DNA from: Galdieria partita
Taxonomy: Eukaryota; Rhodophyta; Bangiophyceae; Galdieriales; Galdieriaceae
Direction: 5' to 3'
Assembly (NCBI GenBank): GCA_025991245.1
Contig: BQMJ01000033.1
Coordinates: 1 to 64,000, forward strand
Length of the DNA: 64,000 nt
How positions within the stretch are numbered: the first letter of the stretch is position 1; each line of letters opens with the position of its first letter. Positions 36,285 to 46,879 of the stretch are shown in pieces. The position numbers and the translations under genes are program-made. A model generated the notes under the pieces. That model was not told the DNA's origin and did not search any database. It saw only the letters and a list, made by a program, of their open reading frames with translations.

Positions 36285-37290
36285 ATGCAGTTACGGGTAG
36301 GATTACCAGATGGAAGTGTTTCCACTTTTCAAGTGGAACAGGACGCCACTGTAGACGAGTTAAAAGATAAGGTTTGTTATGTTCTTTCCTTCTGTATGAA
36401 AGAACTGATGGAGAGACCGCAGATTTTTCAAGAGAAGAAGCTAGACCCCAAAGCAAAGCGGTAGGTATCTTTTTTGGGTGATATTTGTGTTGGGAAACTG
36501 TCCAGCTTTGTGTTAAAACTTGTTGTTGAATCTTAGGATTCGTCTTATTTATTCAGGAAAGTTATTAAGTGAAGGTACTTCGAGGTATGTGCTTGTAGAC
36601 AAAGTTGGGCAATTGGTGTATAGAACAACATATTTGAGTATAGGTTAGTAGACTCGAAAGTAGAAGATGGTTCATATGTCCATTGCGTCATCTCAGATGA
36701 AGTCAACGTAGCGGTAAGTTATTTGTTTCTCTTGGAGCTTGTAACTCGAGAATAACTTTTTATTTCCAAAGTCTGGTCGTCATAGTAACAATCACGAAAG
36801 AAGTGAACGATTGCAGACTCGCATCCCAGCAGCTGATCCCCACTCAGAATATCGTGGCTTGGACCGTCTTCGTGAGGCAGGATTCACAGAAGAAGAAATA
36901 GCAGTTCTTAGGAGACAATTTGCTCGTAGTCAAGGGCTGAACCCTGACCATTTGGAAGATACAGGAGATTTGAGAGAACTCGAAGAAAGATGGATGGCTG
37001 ATGCCTCTACTCATGAAATAACAGTTGGGGACTTGGAAGGTGGAGCTTTTAACGACGATTCTCTTTTTGGAGAGAATGAGGGAACTGTTCATGATTTCGT
37101 ATTTGGTTTATTGGTTGGTTTTCTTTTGGGTATTATTGTGTTGGTGTTTTTATTAGATAGAGGCCTACCACGAAAAAGGAAGTTGGGCATTTTGGCAGGA
37201 GTTGTCGGGAACTTGTTATTTGGTATTCTTCGTTCAACTTGGTTGATGACTCATGAACAAGAGCCCCCTTCTGGACATTCTGGAGACTGA
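36285..37290 (+). CDS. Dsc3/TMUB-like ubiquitin-like membrane protein
   Basis: Four exons: 36285-36460, 36537-36584, 36644-36713, 36772-37290; introns of 76, 59 and 58 bp; 270 residues. Residues 1-100 form a ubiquitin-like domain (MQLRVGLPDGSVSTFQV, TVDELKDK, RIRLIYSGKLLSEGTSRL, VHCVISDE). Next comes RGLDRLREAGFTEEEIAVLRRQF and LEERWMAD, the DUF2407 C-terminal signature of fungal Dsc3. Two membrane spans follow (about 203-222 and 232-252, DFVFGLLVGFLLGIIVLVFL and GVVGNLLFGILR). In fungi Dsc3 belongs to a Golgi/endosomal E3 ubiquitin-ligase complex; animal TMUB proteins share the layout. Starts 39 bp after the METTL26 stop. Confidence 0.82.
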
Positions 37291-37594
37291 TATTGATGGT
37301 TGGTTACTTGCGCTGTTAGTATTTACTACAGGGAACTTTGTACTACTGGCGTCATTATGTTTATTTTATTTTCATAGAGTTTCAGATGTAGATGTACAAT
37401 TGTATGACTGCAAGATATTTCTTTTCTAAGAATAACTTGTGCAGCTTTGCTATTTCATTATAACATTCGGAAAGAGCTTGGAATAAATCATTTTAAACGG
37501 AATCCAATGAAAGACAGCGAATGTTTCTTTGGGGTGCTCTTGACCCATCTGTTGGTTGTAACCCGCCAAATTTGAAAAGGAATTTCAAGTACGG
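37291..37594. other. Intergenic region
   Basis: About 300 bases between two same-strand genes; AT-rich, no feature seen. Confidence 0.4.
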
Positions 37595-40040
37595 ATGGAA
37601 GAAAGGCTGTTCCAAGAGTCAACTTGGACAACACCTAAAAGTGATAAGACACCGCGAAGAAGACTGAGTAGTTTCTTTAGGAATTCACCTCATTCGAGCG
37701 TGTTAATAAAGACCCCAGAACTTCAACAATCAACTTCTGCTACTATAGGGACTCCGTTACGCTTCAACGATGACGAAGCGGAAAAGCAAGCAGCTCGAAA
37801 AGCGAAAAAAGAACAAAATCTCTTCCAGACAACATCGAAACAAGTCGAAGTAAGCAATGCAACTTTAGAAGAAAAACTGGACCCAAGGCAACTTGCACAG
37901 CTGTATTCTACAACCATCAAGTTGTGTCGAGATAACAAAATCAATGCTAAAAATTCTTGGTCACTTGCGCTTATCGATCATTTGCGTAGTTTGGTTGTCA
38001 ATGGTGAAATAAAGACCGAAGAGGATCCAAACCAAGAAACGGAAGAACCAACTGAAGCCAACTTTCAGCTCGCAGGAGTTACTTTGGATGCCAGCACTAA
38101 AATATATTCTTATCGAGTCGATTTCGTGCATACGAGTGCATATAGTGTTTTAGGTGATCTTACTCGTTCAGGTGGACAACCAGAGAACGAGGTTGTCGAA
38201 GAGGATGATTCGGAAGAGACAGTTGAGCTATCAGCCGTCAAAAAGAAACATAGCAAATCACGAACCCAAGGGGAATGTACACTGGAAAAGAATATGGACA
38301 ATATATCTGTAAAAACTTATGACGTGGAGCATATGTTGGATCCTCTATTTCAAGTCATTTCACGTGCTATTCACAACACAGAAACGAACAATTCCTTGTT
38401 ACATGCATTGAAATTGTCTCAAGAGCCTTGTAAGGATGGAGCGTGTCATTTGGTGTTTGATTCTCAACAACCCTTTTTTGCTTCTTTACAAAACGGATGT
38501 ATCGGAATCACTCCATTACAAAAATATCAAGATAGCTACAACTTTGTAAAAAAGAGTCTGCAAAATCAGGCCGACTCATTTTCTACGGATGTTGCTTATA
38601 AGAATGCGATATGTCCAGGAATGATGAAATACGTTCAAAGTATTGGTCATTCTATCACCAACAAGGAAAATCAGTTACCATCGAATGTTACTGTTGAGAA
38701 TCCTGAAATGATGAGGAACGATACACAGGAATGGGCACCTATTGATTATAGTTCGGTTTATATGGATTCGTATGATGGCTTAGAATTGGAGTCTTGGAAT
38801 GAAGAATGGGCTATGGAAGCAAAATGGACAAGTTCTAATGGAGAAACCTTCCCGTTAGAGGAAGTCTCAGGAATGGTACTTAGAGTTTTCGTTAAAAAGC
38901 TGTGTTGCTAATTCAACTCGATAGGATGAAGAGGAACAAAAGCAGTGGATTACTGAAATGTTTGCACATGGTGCTGATATGTTCCAAGTAGGAGAATTAT
39001 TCAATGGAAATACAGAAGCCAACATGAAATGGAATGACAACAAGTTGCAACGTCTTCTTGCTCTTTCCTGGGCTGGTCCCACACATTGGAAGTATTTTTC
39101 AGGTGTTCGAAATGTATACCTTTCTACAAATGAACATAAAGGAGAAAGAAAAATAGAAAAGAGACATCGAAGCAAAGTGGATAAATTGTTGGACTTTTCA
39201 AAGCCTGTGGAGGATGTGGACTTTTGTAGTGCATTTTCTCAACCGAAGAATCCAAACAGTATTTTATTGTCCAACGCTTCTTGGTTGAAAGATGAGGATT
39301 CCACCAATCTTCTACCCCCTGATTTGCATTATCAACCGTCTGACCTCTTTCGCCTCTTTCTGAAACCAATATACCTCGTGAAGAAGACAATCAAGGGCAC
39401 GGACAGTCATTATCATCGTCATCCTGATCATTGGAATACGAACGGACTAGAGGAAGAAGACATTCATTATGATTTCATAGGAAATCAAGATGAAGAATTG
39501 AGTGCAACTGTTGGAAACAATTCAACTTCCTATTGGGAACCATCTACTACAACGAATATGGAAGAATTGGAGTTTGTTGAACAACCATACAAAGTTGAAA
39601 AGGTTGTAAATATCATCCATCTTTTTCTTGGTTTTTAGACTAACTTAATTCCGGATTAGGTTGATATTCCCTTTGCTACTATGGCAAAGAATGTTGACAT
39701 TCGTCAACTGAAACAAGACATGTGGAGAATCATTTCAGAACAAGGTACTTTTTCTTCCAATGAAAGTGAAAGCTTGCAGGAAGCTTCCTCAAACAGCACC
39801 AATGAGACATTACTATCATTGCAACAAATGGTGAGAAATTTTTGAATTGTTGGAAAGTGATGCTAAGACTTGGCTATTCGTTAGGTAACCAAGTTATCGG
39901 AGCAGTTTAGTGAGCGTGATAGAAAAGACATTACACCTCCTTATCTATTTATCTGCCTATTACATTTAGCCAACGAAAAGGGGCTGTTTCTGAAAGAGTC
40001 GGAAGATCTATCTGATATATTCATTACTTCCTTTTCCTAA
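37595..40040 (+). CDS. NCAPH: Condensin complex subunit 2 (CAP-H, kleisin)
   Basis: Four exons: 37595-38875, 38925-39602, 39660-39830, 39885-40040; introns of 49, 57 and 54 bp; 761 residues (human 741). The first intron begins GTACTT, an unusual donor. Signatures of barren/CAP-H: NFQLAGVTLDASTKIYSYRV and VHTSAYSVLGDL, the VDIPFATMAKNVDIRQLK block after the second splice, and the C-terminal winged-helix ending YLFICLLHLANEKGL...EDLSDIF. CAP-H is the kleisin that bridges the SMC2/SMC4 heads and recruits the HEAT subunits in condensin I. The N-terminus is Ser/Thr-Pro-rich (TPKS, TPRR, TPEL), as expected for a kinase-regulated region. Confidence 0.95.
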
Positions 40041-40223
40041 AATGAATTCATTCCATTGTTTCCTTATACAACCCTAATATAAATATGCACAAGAATTGAT
40101 TCAAATTGCTACTCCTGACTAGTACGCTCTTTTTGAATATAGTACAGACTTTACTAGTATCCTATTAGTAGTATTCAACAATCCCTTGTGATAACTAAGT
40201 GATCTCTATATTCCTTGTACCCT

Positions 40224-41206
40224 TTACTGCAAAACGCAACACTGGCGGTTTTCAGTGACACTGCTACGTGGAGGTTTTGTACTTTTTGTCGGCGTCTTAA
40301 AGGATGAATATGATGCATCTCGATAACGTAGGTTTGAATGATCAGGATTTGAGTGGTTCATATGAGAATAACTGGATTGATCCATGATATCGTTACAACA
40401 ACTTGTATTCTTCATATTGCAATGTTGAGTTGTTGAAGGAGTCTCTTTTGCTTTTGACTGTATGAAAGCCAAACGGCTATCGAGAGGTTTTGATAGCTTG
40501 GATTGCTTTCCATGGTAAATGATATTGTCATATGCTTGTGTAAAGGCATCTCCTAATGCCATAATGGTAGCTCGTCTATCCTTATGGGATTTTGAAGGAG
40601 TTATCTTATTAGTTATATCATCCATGGATAGTTGTTGCAAGTCATCTGTAGTTGCTTCCGTTTGTTGGTTTGACGATTTTCTTTTCCTGGGAGGCCAATG
40701 AGCATTGACTGCATTTTCAATATCCTTTTTCAAACGACAACTCAACATTTACAATAAATGAATAATGTTATTCGTACCTCATAAGCGCTGTCTCTCTTTT
40801 GTAATCTTCCTTGTAGTATCGCGTGCATACCTTGTTCATCCAATAAACCCATATCACATAAAGATTGTGCACGAGCTTGAAGATACTCTACGACTGCCTT
40901 TTCGTTTACTAACATTTTGTCAATATGCTGTAAAATATTCCTTGTGAGTGATAAACTTACCAGCAGCACCAGCTACGGCAGCTAGAAAGTTGCAAGTCAG
41001 TTTTCAATGTATCCTAATATACCCATTCTCTCCTTACCTTTATCCAAAGTGTAGTTGACATTCACGGCCCTACCGAATTCCCAAGTATCTACCAACTCTT
41101 GAATAACTTCTTGCTTGACTTGTTCGGTTAGTTCGTTTTCGTCGTTGGTCTCACAAAGTTTTCGTAAAGCTGGAGAAGGAGAAACATGTTTCGCAGCAAT
41201 TGGCAT
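40224..41206 (-). CDS. Hypothetical protein ending in a CaaX prenylation box
   Basis: Minus strand. Exon 1 is 41206-41038, exon 3 40927-40778, exon 4 40724-40224 (53 bp last intron). Between exons 1 and 3 only a 5-base micro-exon (40981-40977) keeps frame with normal-length introns (56 and 49 bp); a 21-base exon with a canonical donor is the other option but breaks the frame. The model gives 274 residues. The N-terminal half is helical (LTEQVKQEVIQELVDTW, LVNEKAVVEYLQARAQSL, LLDEQGMHAILQGRL); the second half is Ser/Thr/Asn/His-rich. The last residues CCVLQ fit a farnesylation CaaX box with a neighbouring Cys that could be palmitoylated. Family not recognised. An ICMT gene, which acts on such proteins, lies at 49224. 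Confidence 0.62.
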
Positions 41207-41392
41207 TTTTTTCAAAATCACGAGAATCGCGCCATTTTCTAATTATCCAATTGTTTTTGTATGTTTTGTTGGTTTTTTCTATTGGCTGTTGATGAAGACT
41301 AGTTTGCAAGACTTTTGTTGATATATCTATAGATGCAAGATTTTAGAATTTTGAGAAAGTACTTGGCTCTGAATTCAAATGAAAAATGATAT

Positions 41393-42793
41393 ATGCACAA
41401 GTCCTTCCAAACATATCATTATATTTCATTTGGAATATTTTCGAAAAAGAAAGCTTTTTCTATGAATTGTGACTACATGCCAGACTTTGCCATTCTTGCT
41501 CCGTTGGCCTCTCGTCAGTTGTCATCATTACATTTGTTGGATTTTGCTCCTAGAATGGCTTGCAACTTTGTTGTCATTGAGCATTGTCATCAAACATGTT
41601 TGTTTGTTCAACCAGGTGTACTAAGATATAACAATTCTATTTTTATTTCACGTTACAAAGGTACCCTTTATGAGAAGCGCTCTTCTGGTTGCAATCAGAA
41701 AGCAGTCCGATATCCAGTTTGTTCTTCTACTCATCACTCTACTTCTTCCCGTCCAGTTGATCCACACAACACAATATCAAGTTTGGGAATTGGAGTTGTT
41801 GGCTGTGGAAGAATAGGAAGAATACATGCAAAGACACTTTCTCAAGAAGTAGGAGTAAAGTTGATAGGAGTTGCGGATCCTGTAGAATCAGTGGGTCGAC
41901 AACTTGCTGACGCATGTCAGACTCGTTGGTTTAGTGATTATCGAGAAATGTTACAAGATCCCCAACTCCAAGCAGTTGTTATTGGTTCGCCTACTCGTTT
42001 TCATGCTGAGCAGTTGAAATATGCTGCCAAAGCAGGTAAAGACATCTTTTGTGAGAAGCCCATTTCCAACGATCTTGCTGTCATCGATGATTGCCTGCAA
42101 GTAGTAGAGAAGGAGAATGTTCGTCTGTTTATAGGATTTCAAAGAAGATTCGACACCAACTTTAGGGCTATTAAAGCTCAAGTGGAAGATGGTTGTATTG
42201 GAGAGTTGCGAATGTTCCATATTCATTCCAGAGATCCTGCTCCACCTCCAGCAGAGTATTTGGCCAATAGTGGTGGAATATTTTTGGATATGACTAGTCA
42301 TGACTTTGATATGGCAAGATTTATAACTGGGAGTGAAATTGAACAAGTATTTGTAAGTGGAAATGCATTTGATGATGAAGCCAAACAAGCGAAGGATTTG
42401 GATACCGTTATTATTCATTTACGGATGAAAAATGGAAGTATGGGTACCATCGATAATAGTCGTCGTTGTAGTTATGGTTATGATCAACGAATAGAAGTTT
42501 TTGGTTCCAAAGGGTCTTTACTAGGAAACAACATTTCTCCTAATCAAGTCATATGGAGCAATGAACAAGGTCTTCATCAAAGTCGACCACACTCTTTTTT
42601 CATGGATAGATATGAAAAGGCATATATTCATATTATGCAGGCTTTTCTAGAAATGTTACGAAAAGGAACACCATCGCCTGTAAACGGAAAGGATGGAAGA
42701 GCACCCGTAGTTGCTGCCTTAGCTGCAGCTCAATCTTGGAAGGAAAACAGACCCATTGCTTTGGCAGAAATACTACAAATGGCTCAAAGATAA
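41393..42793 (+). CDS. Gfo/Idh/MocA dehydrogenase, myo-inositol 2-dehydrogenase-like
   Basis: Intronless, 466 residues. The dinucleotide loop is LGIGVVGCGRIGRIHA (about 131-146); the catalytic Lys lies in CEKPIS (about 217-222); GGIFLDMTSHDFDMARFI carries the catalytic His region and is very close to bacterial IolG. IolG oxidises myo-inositol to scyllo-inosose with NAD. Substrate here is inferred. The enzyme domain starts only at about 130: the preceding extension is Ser/Cys/His-rich with few acidic residues and might be a transit peptide. Internal Met codons (24, 29, 55) could be alternative starts. Absence of introns in an intron-rich neighbourhood plus the bacterial family suggests transfer from bacteria. 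Confidence 0.85.
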   Translation: MHKSFQTYHYISFGIFSKKKAFSMNCDYMPDFAILAPLASRQLSSLHLLDFAPRMACNFVVIEHCHQTCLFVQPGVLRYNNSIFISRYKGTLYEKRSSGCNQKAVRYPVCSSTHHSTSSRPVDPHNTISSLGIGVVGCGRIGRIHAKTLSQEVGVKLIGVADPVESVGRQLADACQTRWFSDYREMLQDPQLQAVVIGSPTRFHAEQLKYAAKAGKDIFCEKPISNDLAVIDDCLQVVEKENVRLFIGFQRRFDTNFRAIKAQVEDGCIGELRMFHIHSRDPAPPPAEYLANSGGIFLDMTSHDFDMARFITGSEIEQVFVSGNAFDDEAKQAKDLDTVIIHLRMKNGSMGTIDNSRRCSYGYDQRIEVFGSKGSLLGNNISPNQVIWSNEQGLHQSRPHSFFMDRYEKAYIHIMQAFLEMLRKGTPSPVNGKDGRAPVVAALAAAQSWKENRPIALAEILQMAQR

Positions 42794-42882
42794 TAGTTTA
42801 TCTCACTCGTTTGAAAAATATTCTTCTCCGGAGTTGTTCAACCCGCTGTAGTAGAATAAAGAGACTTGAACAAACAAAAATT

Positions 42883-43347
42883 TCAAGTTTCTGGCAATAG
42901 AATGGCTTCCTGCAATAGTTCCCAGACAGCTGAATTTCGAACTTTCCAACCACGCCGAGCAATTCTCCATAACAGTTGCAAGTCCTCTCGGCCCTCTTCC
43001 TCACATAGCTTTGCAACTTGGTCCAAATATTCTGTCACTTGCAACCCATCCCAACAACGAGACCAACGATATAAACATTTGCATACTTTTGTCCAGTCCG
43101 TTTCGTGATTGTAAGATATATAAACTACAGAAGAAGAGGACCGAAATCCCACTTTCAAGTCTCCAGTTTCAAGAGGAGAATTATGAGACACCAAACAAGT
43201 ATTGAAAAAACATAAAAGATGTCCACGACTGGACAATCGAACACCACAACTTGGTATGAATAATGAGCAGCTTTTCTGGTTCAAACTTGGATAACTATTC
43301 TTTTGACCAGTATACAACACAAACCACTGATTGGCATTCGATTGCAT
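42883..43347 (-). CDS. Hypothetical protein, possible C-terminal fragment of a larger gene
   Basis: An open frame of 154 codons with one ATG at its very start. The C-terminal half is helical (LQVTEYLDQVAKLCEEEG, DLQLLWRIARRGWKV) and looks like true coding sequence. The first part (CGVRLSSRGHLLCFFN) recalls the end of beta-propeller proteins of the WDR59/SEA kind, but too weakly to name. The frame overlaps the 5' end of the divergent TIM17-family gene by 85 bp in antisense, so one of the two starts is probably elsewhere, or further exons lie upstream. Confidence 0.45.
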   Translation of the reverse strand: MQSNANQWFVLYTGQKNSYPSLNQKSCSLFIPSCGVRLSSRGHLLCFFNTCLVSHNSPLETGDLKVGFRSSSSVVYISYNHETDWTKVCKCLYRWSRCWDGLQVTEYLDQVAKLCEEEGREDLQLLWRIARRGWKVRNSAVWELLQEAILLPET

Positions 43348-44104
43348 CGCAATCTTTTCTTTCTCTTTTTTCGGATCTCTCTTCCATGCAATATTATGCT
43401 TGTTGTAGAAAGCCTATCCAATGCTCTGGAGTTGGTGTTAGAAACACTTGTGTTGTAGATTGGTTGTCAAGTGCTCATGACAAGTGGATATATGAACCTA
43501 CTCAATATAGGCTTCCTGTTGATAAACACGTTTTTATCTCCACGGTGACGACTTCCAAAAGCTACTTTCCCAAGGCGCCTTTTGTACATGCTACAGAAAC
43601 GAGAAAGATTTTTCCAACTACCATTGCAGTACCTTTGTAAGTATCTCTTATTGAGAATTGGCGTTTCCTGACAGGGTTTCACTCAGGTCACTAAGAGACA
43701 AGGTCATGCAAGTTTGTTCTGCGACAGCGTTGAGTTTTGCCAATGGTGCTTTTATGGGTGGCATATTTGGACTTGTTCAAGGAGGGGTAAGTTCCAAATC
43801 TTTTGGAGGAGCTTGGAAAGAAGCAGCTATTAGTGGACGAACTTGGGGTGCAATATCTGCTATATATGCCTGTCTACAGTCGGCGTCGAAAGTTGTGCGA
43901 GGAAAGGATGATAAATATAACAATGTGGTTGGTGCTTGTGGTTCTGGTGCTTTCTTTTCGTGGAATAATGGCTTTCGTGCAGCTTTACAAGGCTGTATTT
44001 CGTTTGCATTGTTTTCCTATTTGATAGATATGTTTTTGACTCCCAAAACACCTCTAGAAAGACGTAGATGGAACGAGTTTTCCGATTCGATACCGAAGAA
44101 ATGA
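43263..44104 (+). CDS. TIM17/TIM22/TIM23 (PRAT) family membrane protein
   Basis: Two exons: 43263-43636 and 43687-44104 with a 50 bp intron (an earlier acceptor at 43674 also keeps frame). The product is 263 residues. The C-terminal 140 residues form the PRAT domain of four short hydrophobic helices with Gly spacing: SFANGAFMGGIFGLVQGG, TWGAISAIYACLQSASKVVRG, NNVVGACGSGAFFSWNNGF and ALQGCISFALFSYLIDMF. PRAT proteins form or help protein and metabolite channels in mitochondrial, plastid or peroxisomal membranes. The first 120 residues are extra to the family core and Cys-containing (YYACCRKPIQC). The start is uncertain; the Met at 43386 would avoid overlap with the minus-strand frame. Confidence 0.7.
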
Positions 44105-44172
44105 AGGAATGAATCTACGATAGAGAGAGAAAACAGAGAGCCTTGTTTTATGAGAGAGTGACAAGTGCATTC

Positions 44173-46401
44173 CTAGAAGACTGTGCCACTATTGGCTAAT
44201 GATTCTTCAATAGGATAATGAATTTTCTCTCCATGAGAAGACCCTTCGTGATTCCAATCTTTGCTAGTGGATATCACTTTCTGACGTTCTAAATAAACCA
44301 ATAAGATAGAAATGTCATTTGGGTTAACTCCACCCAATCTGGAAGCTTGTCCTATAGTACTAGGACGGAATTGACAAAGCTTTTCAATCGCTTCTTTTCG
44401 CATTGCAGTCATACGGGTATAATCGATATCCACTGGAATAATCATATTCATGGACTTGGATAGTTTTCGAATCTCGTCTTCTTGCCGTTGCAAATATCCC
44501 GAATATTTGATTCGAGTTTCCACACTTTCCTCTTCAAATAAATTGGCCAATTGTTCGTTGTTCACTCCATACTGTTTCAAGTGACTATAATGAAAACCTG
44601 GTTTCTTTAATAATTCCGATAAAGTTGTCGAGTTAAGTATTTTGATATCTTCTTCCGTTTCTAACCGTCGTGCTAACCAATCATTGCATTTCACTCTAAC
44701 CTCAGATAACCTTTGCAATTCTTTGTTGATGCGATCGTACTTTTCTCGATACAACTTCCAACAATAGTCATCTACCAATCCCAATTCTCTTCCTAAAGGA
44801 ACAAGTCGCTCATCTGCATTGTCTGCTCTTAACAACAATCGATATTCGGAACGAGATGTTAACACTCGATAAGGTTCTCTAAGTTCTTTCGTGCAAAGGT
44901 CATCAATCATAGTACCTATAAATGAACTTGACCTGGACAAAGAAACAAGTGGTTTCCTCTGTACAAATAAGGAAGCGTTGATTCCAGCCAAAATTCCTTG
45001 AGCTGCAGCTTCTTCATAACCAGTCGTTCCGCATATCTTATGAAAACGATTATCTACAACAATAACAACCCATAACAACTACCTACCTGTCCAGCCAGAA
45101 AGAGACCTTCATTCCTTTTGGATTGTAAAGTATTGAACAATTGCGTTGCTGGAATATAATCATAGTCAACCGAATAAGCTGGACGAACCATTTTACAATT
45201 TTCCAAGCCTGGAATACTTTGTAACATTTCCAATTGAATATCTTCAGGCATTCCTGTCGAAAAACCCTAATATCATATGAACTCTTTCACTAATTCTTCC
45301 AAAATGTCATACTTGTATATAAACTTCATGAATAGAACGACCTTCTGGTTCAATAAATATGGGATGTGTCTCTTTATCCGCAAAACGAACAATCTTATCT
45401 TCAATAGAAGGACAATATCGAGGACCTACAGAAGTCATAAATCCACCATATTTGGGAGTCTTATGCAAATTGTCTCGAATAATTTGATGCGTTTTTGCAG
45501 TTGTTCTTGTAAGATAACAAGGAACAGTTTCTCTTGGATTCCATTCACGGTCATCAAAACTAAACCAATGATCTTCTATATCTGAATATTGTGGTTCCAT
45601 TGCTTCATACTGGACACTTCTGGAGTCTACTCTGGCTGGTGTTCCTGTCTTTAGTCTACCAATTTGGTATCCAAATCGTTTCAAAGTATCGTTCAAACCA
45701 AAAGAAGCCATCTCCCCTGCTCTACCCGCTGGCATACTTTTGGAACCAACCCAAATCATTCCACCAAGAAAAGTCCCCGTAGTCAAAACTACTGCTTTGG
45801 TAAGAAAAGAACCTCCAAAATATGTTTCTACTCCCGTTATTTCTCCGTTGGGACCTGTTAGAATATCTGTAACCATTCCTTCACGAAGAACAAGATTGTC
45901 CGTTTCATCCAATATTTGTCTCATCTTTTCTGAATATTCACGTTTATCCGTTTGCGCTCGAAGTGCCCATACCGCGGGACCTTTACTCTTGTTCAATATT
46001 CTTCTTTGTAAATAAGTCCTGTCTGCTAGTTTCCCAATCCAGCCACCCAAAGCATCTACTTCGCGAACCAAAGTTGACTTTGCGGGACCTCCCACTGCAG
46101 GATTACAAGGCTGCCAAGCGATTCTATCCAAATTAAGACCAAGCAATAAAGTTCTTGCCCCCATTTTGGCAGATGCTAAAGCAGCTTCACAACCTGCGTG
46201 ACCAGCACCCACTACAACAACATCAAATACTTTATCACTTGCTGAACAAAGCCATTTTGGATGACTTGGAAAGGATTGAAGTTTTCTCTTATTTGCATGG
46301 GTAAATATCCTATATGAAATATGTCTTTGAAAAGTACCAATACTTCTTATTCGTGGATAGGTCAACCAAGCAGAAGCACAGAATAGACAATCATCCGACA
46401 T
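44173..46401 (-). CDS. MTO1: MnmG/GidA (MTO1), tRNA uridine-5-carboxymethylaminomethyl synthesis
   Basis: Three exons: 46401-45313, 45266-45087, 45036-44173; introns of 46 and 50 bp; 710 residues against about 630 in bacteria. The first 55 residues lack acidic clusters and are Arg/Ser-rich, fitting a mitochondrial presequence. FAD loop [18 protein letters not shown], then [36 protein letters not shown] and [12 protein letters not shown] are MnmG signatures. The junctions rebuild VYIQ-GFSTGMP and [18 protein letters not shown]. In bacteria the latter reads INGTTGYEE; here Asn is Cys. With the GTPase MnmE it installs the C5 modification on wobble uridines of organellar tRNAs. Convergent with the PRAT gene, 68 bp apart. 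Confidence 0.96.
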
Positions 46402-46879
46402 GCTGCATTTATCGAAGAATAGTCGATAGGAAATCCTCTTCTGAGTTGGAGGGCCACTTGACGCACCCTCGTAAATCTAATGGGGGGATAAGTAGGGTTC
46501 CCAGACAAAAAGAGTGGACTGTACGTTTTCAAAGAAAGAAAACCATTGAGAGAAATGCTTCATTAGGTATATGTTGTCCCTATCAAAAATATATCCATTC
46601 TCATTCTGTTGGATTGAAAGCAATTTGTGATGATGGACGATATTTATGAAAGCCATAAAGGTATCATTATCCTTCTGGAAGGGACGTCCAAAAGACTTAT
46701 TCTGGGCTCAATCGGAGGATTTCAATCACTCCATTCACATAACTTCCAGATAGGAAAGAACAACGCGTTTGGATTGGATTGGAGATATTGTTGGTTACAA
46801 CAAAAGTGAATCATTGACAACAACAACTCTAGTGCAATATTTACAAACGATAAAGTAAAGAAACCCAAAAAGCTTTTTT
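46402..46879. other. Divergent intergenic region with an unsupported small ORF
   Basis: About 480 bases between the MnmG start (minus) and the next plus-strand gene. A 111-codon plus-strand frame (46314-46649) overlaps the MnmG 5' end and has a basic Ser-rich composition, but no family match. I do not call it a gene. Both promoters should lie here. Confidence 0.4.

Noticed and set aside
41951-42418. 155-codon minus-strand ORF
   Set aside because: Lies wholly inside the dehydrogenase gene, whose motifs are unmistakable on the plus strand.
46314-46649. 111-codon plus-strand ORF across the MnmG start
   Set aside because: Overlaps the MnmG presequence in antisense, no family match, no linked exons.
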